A DNA stretch of 64,000 nt from Sphingomonas montana (GTDB lineage: Bacteria; Pseudomonadota; Alphaproteobacteria; Sphingomonadales; Sphingomonadaceae): NCBI RefSeq assembly GCF_001956315.1, contig NZ_KV887144.1, forward strand, positions 325,272 to 389,271. The letters are read 5' to 3'. The notes under the pieces were generated by a model. The model was given only the letters and a program-made list of their open reading frames with translations, did not search any database and was not told where the DNA came from. Both the position numbers and the translations under genes were made by a program. Position 1 is the first letter of the stretch. Each line of letters begins with the position of its first letter. This document shows, piece by piece, positions 36,297 to 44,238 of this stretch.

Positions 36297-37715
36297 ATGA
36301 TGATCGTCCGTGCGGCACTCGGGCTGCTGGGAATGCTGTCGGCGTCGGCGGTTGCGGTCGATGCGGCCGCGGCACAGGCGACGCCGCTGCGCGTATCGGC
36401 GGACGGGCATTATCTCGAGGCCGGCGGCAAGCCGTTCTTCTGGATGGGCGATACCGCCTGGCTGCTGCTCGGTCGCTTGGATCGGGCGGAGACCGAACGT
36501 TACCTGACGCAGCGCAAGCAGCAGGGTTTCAACGTCGTCCAGGTGATGATCCTGCATACCGCCGCCATGACGAACCGCTATGCCGCGCCGGCGTTGCACG
36601 ACGGGGATCCCGGTCGCCCGCGCGTCACCCCCGGCCGCAATCCGGCGCGGCCCGGCGAATATGACTATTGGGATCATCTCGACTGGGTCGTGGCGCGCGC
36701 CGCGGCGCTGGGCATCCAGGTTGCGCTGGTGCCCGCCTGGGGGTCGCTGGCCGACAGCGGGGCGTTGACCGAACGCAATGCCGCCGGCTACGCCCGTTTC
36801 CTCGCCGAACGCTACCGGACGCACCCCAATATCGTCTGGCTGAACGGTGGGGACACGAAGGCAGACGAACATACCGCCATGTGGCAGCTGCTCGGATCGA
36901 CGCTAAAGCGCCACGATCCCGGCCATCTCGTCACCTTTCACCCGTTCGGGCGGACGGACTCGGCGTGGCATTTTCACGATGTGAAATGGCTGGATTTCAA
37001 CATGTTCCAGTCAGGCCACCGGAGTTACGCGCAGGAACCGGCTGGTGCCCGCAGCGAGGATAATTGGCGTTTCGTCACCGAGGACCGGCAACGCCGGCCG
37101 ATCAAGCCGACCATCGACGGCGAACCGTCCTACGAGAATATTCCATACGGCCTGCACGATGTGACCGGGCCACGCTGGGGCGCCGCCGATGCGCGCCGCT
37201 ATGCATGGTGGGCGGTGATGGCGGGCGCGTTCGGCCACAGCTACGGCGAAAACAGCGTGATGCAGATGCTGGTGCCGGGCCGCGACAAGCCCAGTTTCGG
37301 GGCGAACCAGCGGTGGGACGTCGCGATGGCGGCCCCCGGCGCGGGGCAGATGCGCCATCTGCGCACGCTGATCGAGTCGCGCCCGATGGCGTCGCGCGTG
37401 CCCGACATGGCGCTGATCGTCGACAACGGCACACGATATGAACGCGTCCTCGCGACCCGCGGGCCGGGCTATGTCTTCGCCTACACCTATACCGGGCGGT
37501 CGTTCACGATGCGGCTGGGTGCGCTACCGGCCAGACGCCTGACCGCCGCCTGGTATTCGCCCCGCGACGGCGGCACCCGGCGGATCGGCACGTTCGCCAA
37601 TCGCGGCACGCGCCGCTTCGATCCACCGGGCGACGCCTCCCCGGGAAATGACTGGGTCCTCGTCCTCGACGATGCCGACCTCGCCCGACCCCGCAAATCT
37701 CAGGAGGCCATATGA
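36297..37715 (+). CDS. Exported apiosidase-like glycoside hydrolase (DUF4038/GH140 type)
   Basis: A 472-residue periplasmic enzyme with a signal peptide ending near residue 27. Residues about 30-390 form the apiosidase-like TIM barrel (DUF4038), beginning LEAGGKPFFWMGDTAWLLL, and a small C-terminal beta domain follows. Candidate catalytic residues are Asp186 in WLNGGDTKADEH and Glu276 in PTIDGEPSYENIP, at positions close to those used by characterised GH140 apiosidases of gut Bacteroides. It follows apsI by 14 bases and overlaps the rhamnosidase by ATGA. Release of apiose from pectin side chains or apiosyl flavonoid glycosides would feed the isomerase directly. Confidence 0.82.
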   Translation: MMIVRAALGLLGMLSASAVAVDAAAAQATPLRVSADGHYLEAGGKPFFWMGDTAWLLLGRLDRAETERYLTQRKQQGFNVVQVMILHTAAMTNRYAAPALHDGDPGRPRVTPGRNPARPGEYDYWDHLDWVVARAAALGIQVALVPAWGSLADSGALTERNAAGYARFLAERYRTHPNIVWLNGGDTKADEHTAMWQLLGSTLKRHDPGHLVTFHPFGRTDSAWHFHDVKWLDFNMFQSGHRSYAQEPAGARSEDNWRFVTEDRQRRPIKPTIDGEPSYENIPYGLHDVTGPRWGAADARRYAWWAVMAGAFGHSYGENSVMQMLVPGRDKPSFGANQRWDVAMAAPGAGQMRHLRTLIESRPMASRVPDMALIVDNGTRYERVLATRGPGYVFAYTYTGRSFTMRLGALPARRLTAAWYSPRDGGTRRIGTFANRGTRRFDPPGDASPGNDWVLVLDDADLARPRKSQEAI

Positions 37716-40700
37716 GCCTGCACGTCACCGACCTGCGCGCCGAATATACGACCGACCTGATCGGCACCGAAGTCGCGCATCCGTACCTGTCCTGGCGGAT
37801 CGAGGCGGAAGAGCGCGGCGTGATGCAGACCCGCTACCGGGTCCGCGTCGCGCAAAGCGTTGCGGCGTTGCACGCCGGCGACGCCCTGGTCTGGGACAGC
37901 GGACCGACGACGTCGGATGCGTGCTTCGATATCCGCTACGGCGGCCCCCCGCTCCGCCCGATGCAGCGGCTGTGGTGGTCCGTGGAGATCACCGACGATC
38001 GGGGCCGCACCGCACACTCGGCTCCGGCATGGTTCGAGGCGGGACTGTCCAGCCCGCAGGACTGGCACGGCGACTGGATAGAGGCGGAGGATGCAGTGGC
38101 CGCCGCCGATCGCGCCGCGGGACTGGCCTGGATCTGGACCGACACGCCGCTGGACAACCGGCCACATGCCTTCCGGATCGATTTCGACGCGCCCGAGGAT
38201 CTCGTCCGCGCCGAAATCCTGATCGCGGGCAAGGACCATCTTCGCGGCGTCTGGATCAACGGGGTCGCCGCCGCGCTGCCGCGCCCGTTCGGCTGGGATA
38301 CGATGCTGCCCTTCTGGGGTACGCTGGATGCCTATGACGGCGACATCCGCCCCGGCCGCAACAGCGTCTGCGCGCTGGTCGAAGCGGACGTGACTGGTTT
38401 CTTCCCCGTCGACGGCGGCGCATTCGCCAGCTTGATCCGGCTGCACCGCAGGGACGGTAGCGTCGTGCGGCTGGTCAGCGGCCCGGACTGGCGCGTCCTG
38501 CCCGATCCGCCCGAGGGATGGACCGACGCCGGTTACCGAGGGCAGGACTGGTCCACGCCGGTCCGCAGCGGCGCGGAGGTGCATAACGATCCGCGCCCGC
38601 CCGAACCCGCGCTGCTGCTACGCACTACCTTCACCCCGCGCGCGCCGGTCGTGGCGGCGCGGCTCTATGCGACCGCGCTGGGGGCCTATGTCGCGAGCAT
38701 CAACGGCGCGCGCGTGTCCGATGCCGTGCTGGCGCCGGAGATCAGCGTTGCGCAGGACCACATCTTCTACCAGACGCAGGACGTCACCGCGCTGATCCGA
38801 CCGGGCGAGAATGCGCTGGGCGCGATCGTCGCCGACGGCTTCTATGCCAGCGCGTTCGGCTGGCGGATCGAACGCTACGGCTTCGGCCCGGCCCCGCGCC
38901 GCTTCCGCGCGCAACTGCGGCTCGATTATGCCGATGGCGGCAGCGACTGGATCGCGACCGGTCCCGACTGGCGCATCGCACCGTCGGCCATTCTGACGTC
39001 GGAAATCTACGACGGCGAAACCCGTGATGCCAGGCGCGATCGGCCGGGCTGGGACGGGCCGGATCACGACGCGGCGGACTGGTCGGCCGTCCGGATCGGC
39101 ACCACGCCGCCCGCCCGGCTGATCGCGCAGACGTCTCCCGCGATCGAACCGACGGCCAAGCGCCAGGCAGTGCGCATCACCGAACCGTTGCCCGGTCGTT
39201 ACGTGTGCGATTTCGGGCAGAATTTCTCCGGGTGGGTCCGCATCCGGGCCACCGGCCCCGCCGGGACGACGATCACCGCCCGCTTTGCCGAACTGCTGAA
39301 CCCAGACGGCACCGCCGACCTTGCCAATCTGCGGCTGGCGCATGCGACCGACACCTTCATCCTGGCGGGCACCGGCGCGCCGGAGATCTTCGAACCCTGC
39401 TTCACCTATCACGGCTTCCGCCATGTCGAGATCGCCGGCTTCCCGGGCGTGCCGACAGCGGAAGACATTGAGGGCGTGGTCGTGAACAGCGCGTGCCGCG
39501 AAACCGGCACCATGCGGTTCGCCGATGCGCCGCTGCTCCAGAGTATCTGGGAAAACGGTCTGTGGAGCCAGCGGTCGAACTTTTTCGCGGTGCCCACCGA
39601 TTGCCCGCAGCGCGACGAGCGCATGGGATGGATGGGCGACATCCAGGTGTTCGCGGATGCCGCCGCGTTCAATATGGAAGTCGGCCCGTTCCTCCGCAGG
39701 TTCCTGGTCGAGGCGCGCGCCGCGCAACGCGCGGACGGGGCCTATCCGATCGTCGTGCCTCAGCCATTGTCCTTTCCCGACGTCGTCACCGCCGGGTGGA
39801 GCGAGGCGGGTATCATCCTGCCGTGGCAGTTGTGGCAACGCTACGGCGACACCGCGGTGATCGACGAGAATTGGGCCGCGATGCAGGCGTGGATGGCCTT
39901 TGTCGCGGCCGGCAATCCAGACCATGTGTGGCGGAACGATCGCGGGCTGGACCTGGGCGACTGGCTGTCGGTCGACGCGGTCAAGCCGGATGACGAGACG
40001 ACACCGCGGGGGCTTTGTGCCACCGCCTACTGGGCCTGGTCGGCCGAGCTGATGGCGGACATGGCCGAGGCCACCGGACGTACCGACGATGCCCGACGGT
40101 ATCGTGTTCTGCGCGAGGCGATCGGTACGGCGTTCGTCGCCGAGTATGACGCGGGCGACGGCACGGTTGGCAACGGCAGCCAGACCAGCCAGGTACTGGC
40201 GCTGTTCATGGATCTGGTGCCGGTTGACCACCGCGCGGCGGCCGCCGAAGTGCTGGCGGACGATATACGCCGGCGTGGGCTGACCCTGTCGACCGGGTTC
40301 CTGGGGACGCCCTACCTGCTCGACGTGCTGGCGGATGCGGGGCAGTGGGACGTGGTGTCCGGGCTGCTGCTCCAGACGGCCTATCCCAGCTGGGGCTACA
40401 TGCCCGCCACCGGGGCCACCACCATGTGGGAACGCTGGAACGGCGACGTCGGCGATCTGTCGATGAACAGCTACAACCATTATGCGTTCGGCGCGGTCAT
40501 CGGCTTCTTCTACCGCCGGCTGGCGGGCATCGCCCCTGCCGCACCGGGTTTTCGCCGGATCGCCGTGCGGCCGGTCTGGCTGCCGCAGGTCGGGCGGGTC
40601 GCGGCCCGGTACGACTCCTGTATCGGGACAATCGCGACCGAGACCGAGGGCGACGCGGACGGCCTGACCGGGCTGTCGCTGGTCGTCCCCGCCAATGCCG

Positions 40701-40846
40701 TGGCCGATATCGAACTGCCCGATCGCGGCGCGTGGCGGGAGGGCGGACGGCCGGTCGATGGCCACCCGGATGTCCGCGGCCTGCACCGCGACGGCACGGT
40801 CGTCCGCCTCACGGTCGGCTCGGGCCACTATCACTTCACGCTCTGA
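37712..40846 (+). CDS. GH78 alpha-L-rhamnosidase, cytoplasmic
   Basis: A 1044-residue enzyme with the usual GH78 layout: N-terminal beta-sandwich domains, an (alpha/alpha)6 barrel and a C-terminal beta domain. The conserved catalytic stretch DCPQRDERMGWMGD lies near residue 630, and GLDLGDWLSVD and TTMWERWNGD follow in the barrel. It removes terminal alpha-L-rhamnose. There is no signal peptide, so it should act in the cytoplasm on an imported rhamnoside. It overlaps the apiosidase gene by ATGA and is followed 14 bases later by a racemase-fold gene. Rhamnose catabolic genes are not obvious in the window. Confidence 0.92.
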   Translation: MSLHVTDLRAEYTTDLIGTEVAHPYLSWRIEAEERGVMQTRYRVRVAQSVAALHAGDALVWDSGPTTSDACFDIRYGGPPLRPMQRLWWSVEITDDRGRTAHSAPAWFEAGLSSPQDWHGDWIEAEDAVAAADRAAGLAWIWTDTPLDNRPHAFRIDFDAPEDLVRAEILIAGKDHLRGVWINGVAAALPRPFGWDTMLPFWGTLDAYDGDIRPGRNSVCALVEADVTGFFPVDGGAFASLIRLHRRDGSVVRLVSGPDWRVLPDPPEGWTDAGYRGQDWSTPVRSGAEVHNDPRPPEPALLLRTTFTPRAPVVAARLYATALGAYVASINGARVSDAVLAPEISVAQDHIFYQTQDVTALIRPGENALGAIVADGFYASAFGWRIERYGFGPAPRRFRAQLRLDYADGGSDWIATGPDWRIAPSAILTSEIYDGETRDARRDRPGWDGPDHDAADWSAVRIGTTPPARLIAQTSPAIEPTAKRQAVRITEPLPGRYVCDFGQNFSGWVRIRATGPAGTTITARFAELLNPDGTADLANLRLAHATDTFILAGTGAPEIFEPCFTYHGFRHVEIAGFPGVPTAEDIEGVVVNSACRETGTMRFADAPLLQSIWENGLWSQRSNFFAVPTDCPQRDERMGWMGDIQVFADAAAFNMEVGPFLRRFLVEARAAQRADGAYPIVVPQPLSFPDVVTAGWSEAGIILPWQLWQRYGDTAVIDENWAAMQAWMAFVAAGNPDHVWRNDRGLDLGDWLSVDAVKPDDETTPRGLCATAYWAWSAELMADMAEATGRTDDARRYRVLREAIGTAFVAEYDAGDGTVGNGSQTSQVLALFMDLVPVDHRAAAAEVLADDIRRRGLTLSTGFLGTPYLLDVLADAGQWDVVSGLLLQTAYPSWGYMPATGATTMWERWNGDVGDLSMNSYNHYAFGAVIGFFYRRLAGIAPAAPGFRRIAVRPVWLPQVGRVAARYDSCIGTIATETEGDADGLTGLSLVVPANAVADIELPDRGAWREGGRPVDGHPDVRGLHRDGTVVRLTVGSGHYHFTL

Positions 40847-40860
40847 TCGAGGATCCACCC

Positions 40861-41538
40861 ATGCAGACGCTCGCCCTGGTCCACACGTCGCCGACGCTCA
40901 GCCCGATGTTCAACGAACTGACCGCACGGCTCACGCCCGGGGTGCGCATCCTGCATTTCGTCGACGAAAGCCTCATCAAGAACACGATCGCGGCGGGCCG
41001 GCTGGGAAAACCCACGATGCGCCGGCTGATCGATCTGGTCGGGTCCACGTTCGACGCCGGGGCCGACGTGGCGCTCGTCACCTGTTCATCGATCGGCGCG
41101 GCGGTCGATATTGCGGCGCGGCTGCACGATCGCCCGGTCCTGCGCGTGGATCGGCCGATGGCGGAACGCGCGGTCGCGACGGGGATGCGGATTGGCGTGC
41201 TGGCGACGCTGTCGACCACGCTGACCCCCACCGCCGACCTGGTCCGCGCGGTCGCGGCGGAACAGGGCAAGGCGATCGAGATCGTCGAACATCTCTGCGA
41301 AGGCGCGTTCGAGGCGGTAATGGCGGGCGACGGCGCGACGCATGACCGCATCGTCGCCCACGGCCTGACCGAAGCGATGAAGGGCGTGGACGCGATCGTG
41401 CTGGCGCAGGCGTCGATGGCGCGCGTGCTGGCGACGCTGCCCGCCGGTGCCCTGCCCGCCCCCGTTTTCTCCAGCCCCGAACTGGGTGTCGCGCGGGCGC
41501 GCGACGTGCTGGCGGGCCTGGCGGGCGTCGCGTCGTGA
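40861..41538 (+). CDS. Asp/Glu/hydantoin-racemase-fold protein with one catalytic cysteine missing
   Basis: A 225-residue cytoplasmic protein of the aspartate/glutamate/hydantoin racemase fold. The first catalytic cysteine is present (Cys75 in LVTCSSIGAA). The second half, where racemases have GCT or GCS, reads IVLAQASMARVL (Gln183-Ala184-Ser185), so a two-base racemisation mechanism is not supported. Such variants may isomerise, decarboxylate or hydrolyse small acids. It stands between a rhamnosidase and an MFS transporter of organic-anion type, overlapping the latter by GTGA, suggesting a job on a sugar-derived acid or keto sugar. No specific reaction can be named. Confidence 0.7.
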   Translation: MQTLALVHTSPTLSPMFNELTARLTPGVRILHFVDESLIKNTIAAGRLGKPTMRRLIDLVGSTFDAGADVALVTCSSIGAAVDIAARLHDRPVLRVDRPMAERAVATGMRIGVLATLSTTLTPTADLVRAVAAEQGKAIEIVEHLCEGAFEAVMAGDGATHDRIVAHGLTEAMKGVDAIVLAQASMARVLATLPAGALPAPVFSSPELGVARARDVLAGLAGVAS

Positions 41539-42797
41539 AGAAACGCCATGCCGTCGTCGGACTGCTGGCCACGCTTTCGGTCATCACCTTTCTCGATCGC
41601 ATGGCGATCGCGGTCGCCGGCCCGGCGATCCAGCGCGACCTGAACATCACGCCCGACCAGTGGGGTTGGGTCCTTGGCGCCTATGTCATCGCCTATGCGG
41701 TGTTCGAGATTCCATCTGGGGCGATGGGGGACAGTCACGGGTATCGCAAGGAACTGACCCGGATCACGATCTGGTGGTCGATCTTCACCGCTGCGACCGC
41801 GCTGTGCCGTAATTTCTGGCAGCTGACCGGGGCGCGGTTCCTGTTCGGGCTTGGCGCGGCCGGGGCCTATCCGAACATTTCGGGCGTGCTGTATCGCTGG
41901 CTGCCGGCGCGGGAACGGGCCCGCGGCCAGGGCGTCATCTGGGCGGCCAGTCGGTTCGGCGGTGCGCTGGCCCCGTTGCTGCTGGTGCCGTTACAGGCGC
42001 AGTTCGGCTGGCGTTCGGTGTTCGTCGTGCTGGGCGCGATCGGTTTCGTCTGGGCGCTCGTCTGGCGAAGCTGGTATCGCGATCGACCGGCCGACCAGCC
42101 CGGCATCACGCCGCAGGAAGTCGTGGAGATCGGCAGCGACGAAGCGGGCGGCCATCTCGGCACGCCGTGGCGGCGGCTGCTTGCATTGCCCCAGCTCTGG
42201 TTGATCGCGCTGGCCTATGGCTGCTACGCATTCGGCAGCTGGTTCTTCTTCAACTGGTTCCCGACGTGGATGGTCAAGGGCGCGGGTTTCTCCGTCGCCG
42301 AAATGGGTCTGTACGGATCGCTGCCGTTCCTGCTGGGCGTGGTCGGCAACCTTGCCGGCGGCGTGTTGTCCGATCGTCTGGCGCAGCGCATCGGCATCCG
42401 CCGGGCCTACAGCCTGATCGCCAGCCTCTGCCTGACCGCCACCGCCGGGCTGATCCTGGCGATGAGCCTGGCCACCGGCAAAGTCGCGATCGTGCTGTTG
42501 GCCAGTGCCGCCTTTGCGGTGATGGACCTGATGCTGCCGGCGGCCTGGGCTATGTGCATGGCGATCGGCGGACGCTATGGCGGCACCGCAAGCGGGGTCA
42601 TGAACACCGCGGGCAATCTCGGCGGGTTCATCTGCACCGTCGCGATCGGTTATGCGGTCAGCGCCACCGGCGATTACCGCCTGCCGATCCAGGGGGTCGC
42701 CGCGATGGTCCTGATCGCCGCCGGACTGTTCGCGATCATCGATTGCACCAAGGGGCTGGACCACAAGGCAACGCCGGACCTCGTTCCGGCCGGCTGA
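41535..42797 (+). CDS. MFS transporter of the anion:cation symporter (ACS) type, sugar-acid or sugar importer
   Basis: A 420-residue inner-membrane transporter with twelve helices. Landmarks of the ACS family (DgoT, ExuT, galactarate and glucarate porters) include FLDRMAIAVAGPAIQRDL in helix 1, the EIPSGAMGDSHGYRKELT loop between helices 2 and 3, and FLFGLGAAGAYPNISGVLYRWLP in helix 4. GTG 41535 overlaps the racemase-fold stop. It is the last gene of the deoR operon. It may import apiose, rhamnose or a sugar acid such as apionate; ACS members usually carry acids, which would link it to the oxidative-route genes that converge on it. Confidence 0.85.
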   Translation: MKKRHAVVGLLATLSVITFLDRMAIAVAGPAIQRDLNITPDQWGWVLGAYVIAYAVFEIPSGAMGDSHGYRKELTRITIWWSIFTAATALCRNFWQLTGARFLFGLGAAGAYPNISGVLYRWLPARERARGQGVIWAASRFGGALAPLLLVPLQAQFGWRSVFVVLGAIGFVWALVWRSWYRDRPADQPGITPQEVVEIGSDEAGGHLGTPWRRLLALPQLWLIALAYGCYAFGSWFFFNWFPTWMVKGAGFSVAEMGLYGSLPFLLGVVGNLAGGVLSDRLAQRIGIRRAYSLIASLCLTATAGLILAMSLATGKVAIVLLASAAFAVMDLMLPAAWAMCMAIGGRYGGTASGVMNTAGNLGGFICTVAIGYAVSATGDYRLPIQGVAAMVLIAAGLFAIIDCTKGLDHKATPDLVPAG

Positions 42798-42852
42798 CCG
42801 AGCAGGCAGAAGGCGCTGGCAATCCCAAACCGGCGTCGTGCCGCCGGTCCCG

Positions 42853-42908
42853 TTTGGTCCGAGCTTGTCGAGAACCCTGCACAAAGTTCTTGGCAGGCTT
42901 GAACCAAA
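42853..42908. repeat. Imperfect palindrome between convergent operons, probable bidirectional terminator
   Basis: Arms 42853-42875 (TTTGGTCCGAGCTTGTCGAGAAC) are described here by their 23-base length and start TTTGGTCCGAGCTTG; the inverse copy is at 42886-42908 with about five mismatches. A run of A follows on the plus strand at 42905-42911, giving T on the minus strand for the DUF1537 side only weakly. It sits between the converging MFS and DUF1537 kinase genes and resembles the palindrome at 12176-12239. Confidence 0.6.
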
Positions 42909-42945
42909 AAAACCTGATCGTGCTCCTACCTCTTGCGATCCCGCC

Positions 42946-44238
42946 TTAACCCGCAGCCGTACCGCGCCGGACCGTCTCGAAGAAATCGTCGCCGCCGATC
43001 TGCCCGCCTTTGAGGACCAGTTCGAGACCCTCTATCGCCGGATCGGCGGCATGGGCGCGGACCAGCGGCGCGCCGCGTTCGATCGGCGCGGCCAGCGTCA
43101 GCGCGTCGATGCCCAGTTCGGCGACCCCGTGGCTCGACGTATCGCCGCCCGCGAACAGGACACGGCGCAACCCCAGCCGGCGGATCGCCTGCCCCGCGAC
43201 GCGGCCGAGCGCGGCGCCCAGCCGTTCTCCGGCGGCGGCGGCATCGCCGGTTAAAGGCCCTTCGGCGGAATGGACGATGCTGCGCCCGGCCGCGTCGATC
43301 GCCGCCACGCTCTCCATGACCAGCCGGTCCTCTTCCGCCGTCTCACCGCGCAGCAACGCGGCGACGTCGGCGCGGACGGGGTGATAACCGTCGGCGATGC
43401 CGCGCGTGATCTGTCGTGCGGTCGCCGGCGAGCAACTGCCGCTGACGACCAGCAACCGGTCGACCGCCCCCGCGTCTGCGCGTGGGCCGCCCGTGTCGCC
43501 GGTGACCAGCCCGGTTTCCCGCCACGCCAGCACCAGCGCCCGCGTGACGCCGGAACTGCCCACGGCGAAACGCACCGCGCGGGCCAGCAGCACGCGTCCC
43601 GTCTCCGCCAGATCGTCCAACGCCATGCCGTCGAACAGCACCGCATCGGCCGCCCCGCTGACGGCATCGTAGGTGGCGAGCGCTTCCCCGGCCTGGATCC
43701 GATCGATCGGCACCAGGGCGATCCGCGCGGTCGTCTGTGCGGCCAGATGGCGGATCAGGTCCGCCTCGTGCATCGGCGTGACCGGGTGATGCGCCATCGT
43801 GGGATGCCGGTCGATCCGGAACACCGCCGCCCCCGCCGCCGCGAACAGATTGCCGAACGCGACATAGCGCCGCAGATGCGGTGCGCCGACCACGATCGCG
43901 GCCGGCCCGCCGAACAGGCGCACACCGATGTCGATGGCGCGTCCGATCGAACCGGTCGCGGGGCTGCTGTCGAACGTCGAACAGGTCTTGTAATGGACGA
44001 TCGCCGCGCCGCCAAGGACGTCGTATATGGCCGGCAGCTCTGCTTCCATCCAGTCGGGCGAGCGGCTGCGGCCGTCACCGGCGATCCCGAAGGCGCGAAC
44101 GTCGGGAAAGCGGGCGCGCAACGCCGCGTCGGGCGGACGGAGGAACAGCACGGCCGGCACCCCGCCTTCGGCAAGCTGTTCCAGCACGTCGGTCGATCCG
44201 GTGAAATCGTCCCCGTAGAAGGCGTAGAGCGGCGTCAC
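42946..44238 (-). CDS. oiaK: DUF1537 four-carbon acid sugar kinase, probable 3-oxo-isoapionate kinase
   Basis: A 430-residue cytoplasmic kinase of the four-carbon acid sugar kinase family. The N-terminal domain opens with YAFYGDDFTGSTDVLE, which holds the family aspartates; the C-terminal nucleotide-binding domain has VVSGSCSPATARQI and VLFAGGDTSSHGV and ends VLKGGQIGGDDFF. The GTG at 44238 overlaps the stop of the RuBisCO-like gene by GTGA. Members of this family paired with a type IV RuBisCO-like protein are the OiaK type, which phosphorylates 3-oxo-isoapionate in oxidative D-apiose catabolism. Threonate or erythronate kinases are the alternative, but the RuBisCO-like partner and the nearby apiose genes favour OiaK. 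Confidence 0.78.
   Translation of the reverse strand: MTPLYAFYGDDFTGSTDVLEQLAEGGVPAVLFLRPPDAALRARFPDVRAFGIAGDGRSRSPDWMEAELPAIYDVLGGAAIVHYKTCSTFDSSPATGSIGRAIDIGVRLFGGPAAIVVGAPHLRRYVAFGNLFAAAGAAVFRIDRHPTMAHHPVTPMHEADLIRHLAAQTTARIALVPIDRIQAGEALATYDAVSGAADAVLFDGMALDDLAETGRVLLARAVRFAVGSSGVTRALVLAWRETGLVTGDTGGPRADAGAVDRLLVVSGSCSPATARQITRGIADGYHPVRADVAALLRGETAEEDRLVMESVAAIDAAGRSIVHSAEGPLTGDAAAAGERLGAALGRVAGQAIRRLGLRRVLFAGGDTSSHGVAELGIDALTLAAPIERGAPLVRAHAADPAIEGLELVLKGGQIGGDDFFETVRRGTAAG

Noticed and set aside
38618-40858. Long antisense frame over the rhamnosidase
   Set aside because: No recognisable domain; the sense strand encodes the conserved GH78 catalytic stretch.
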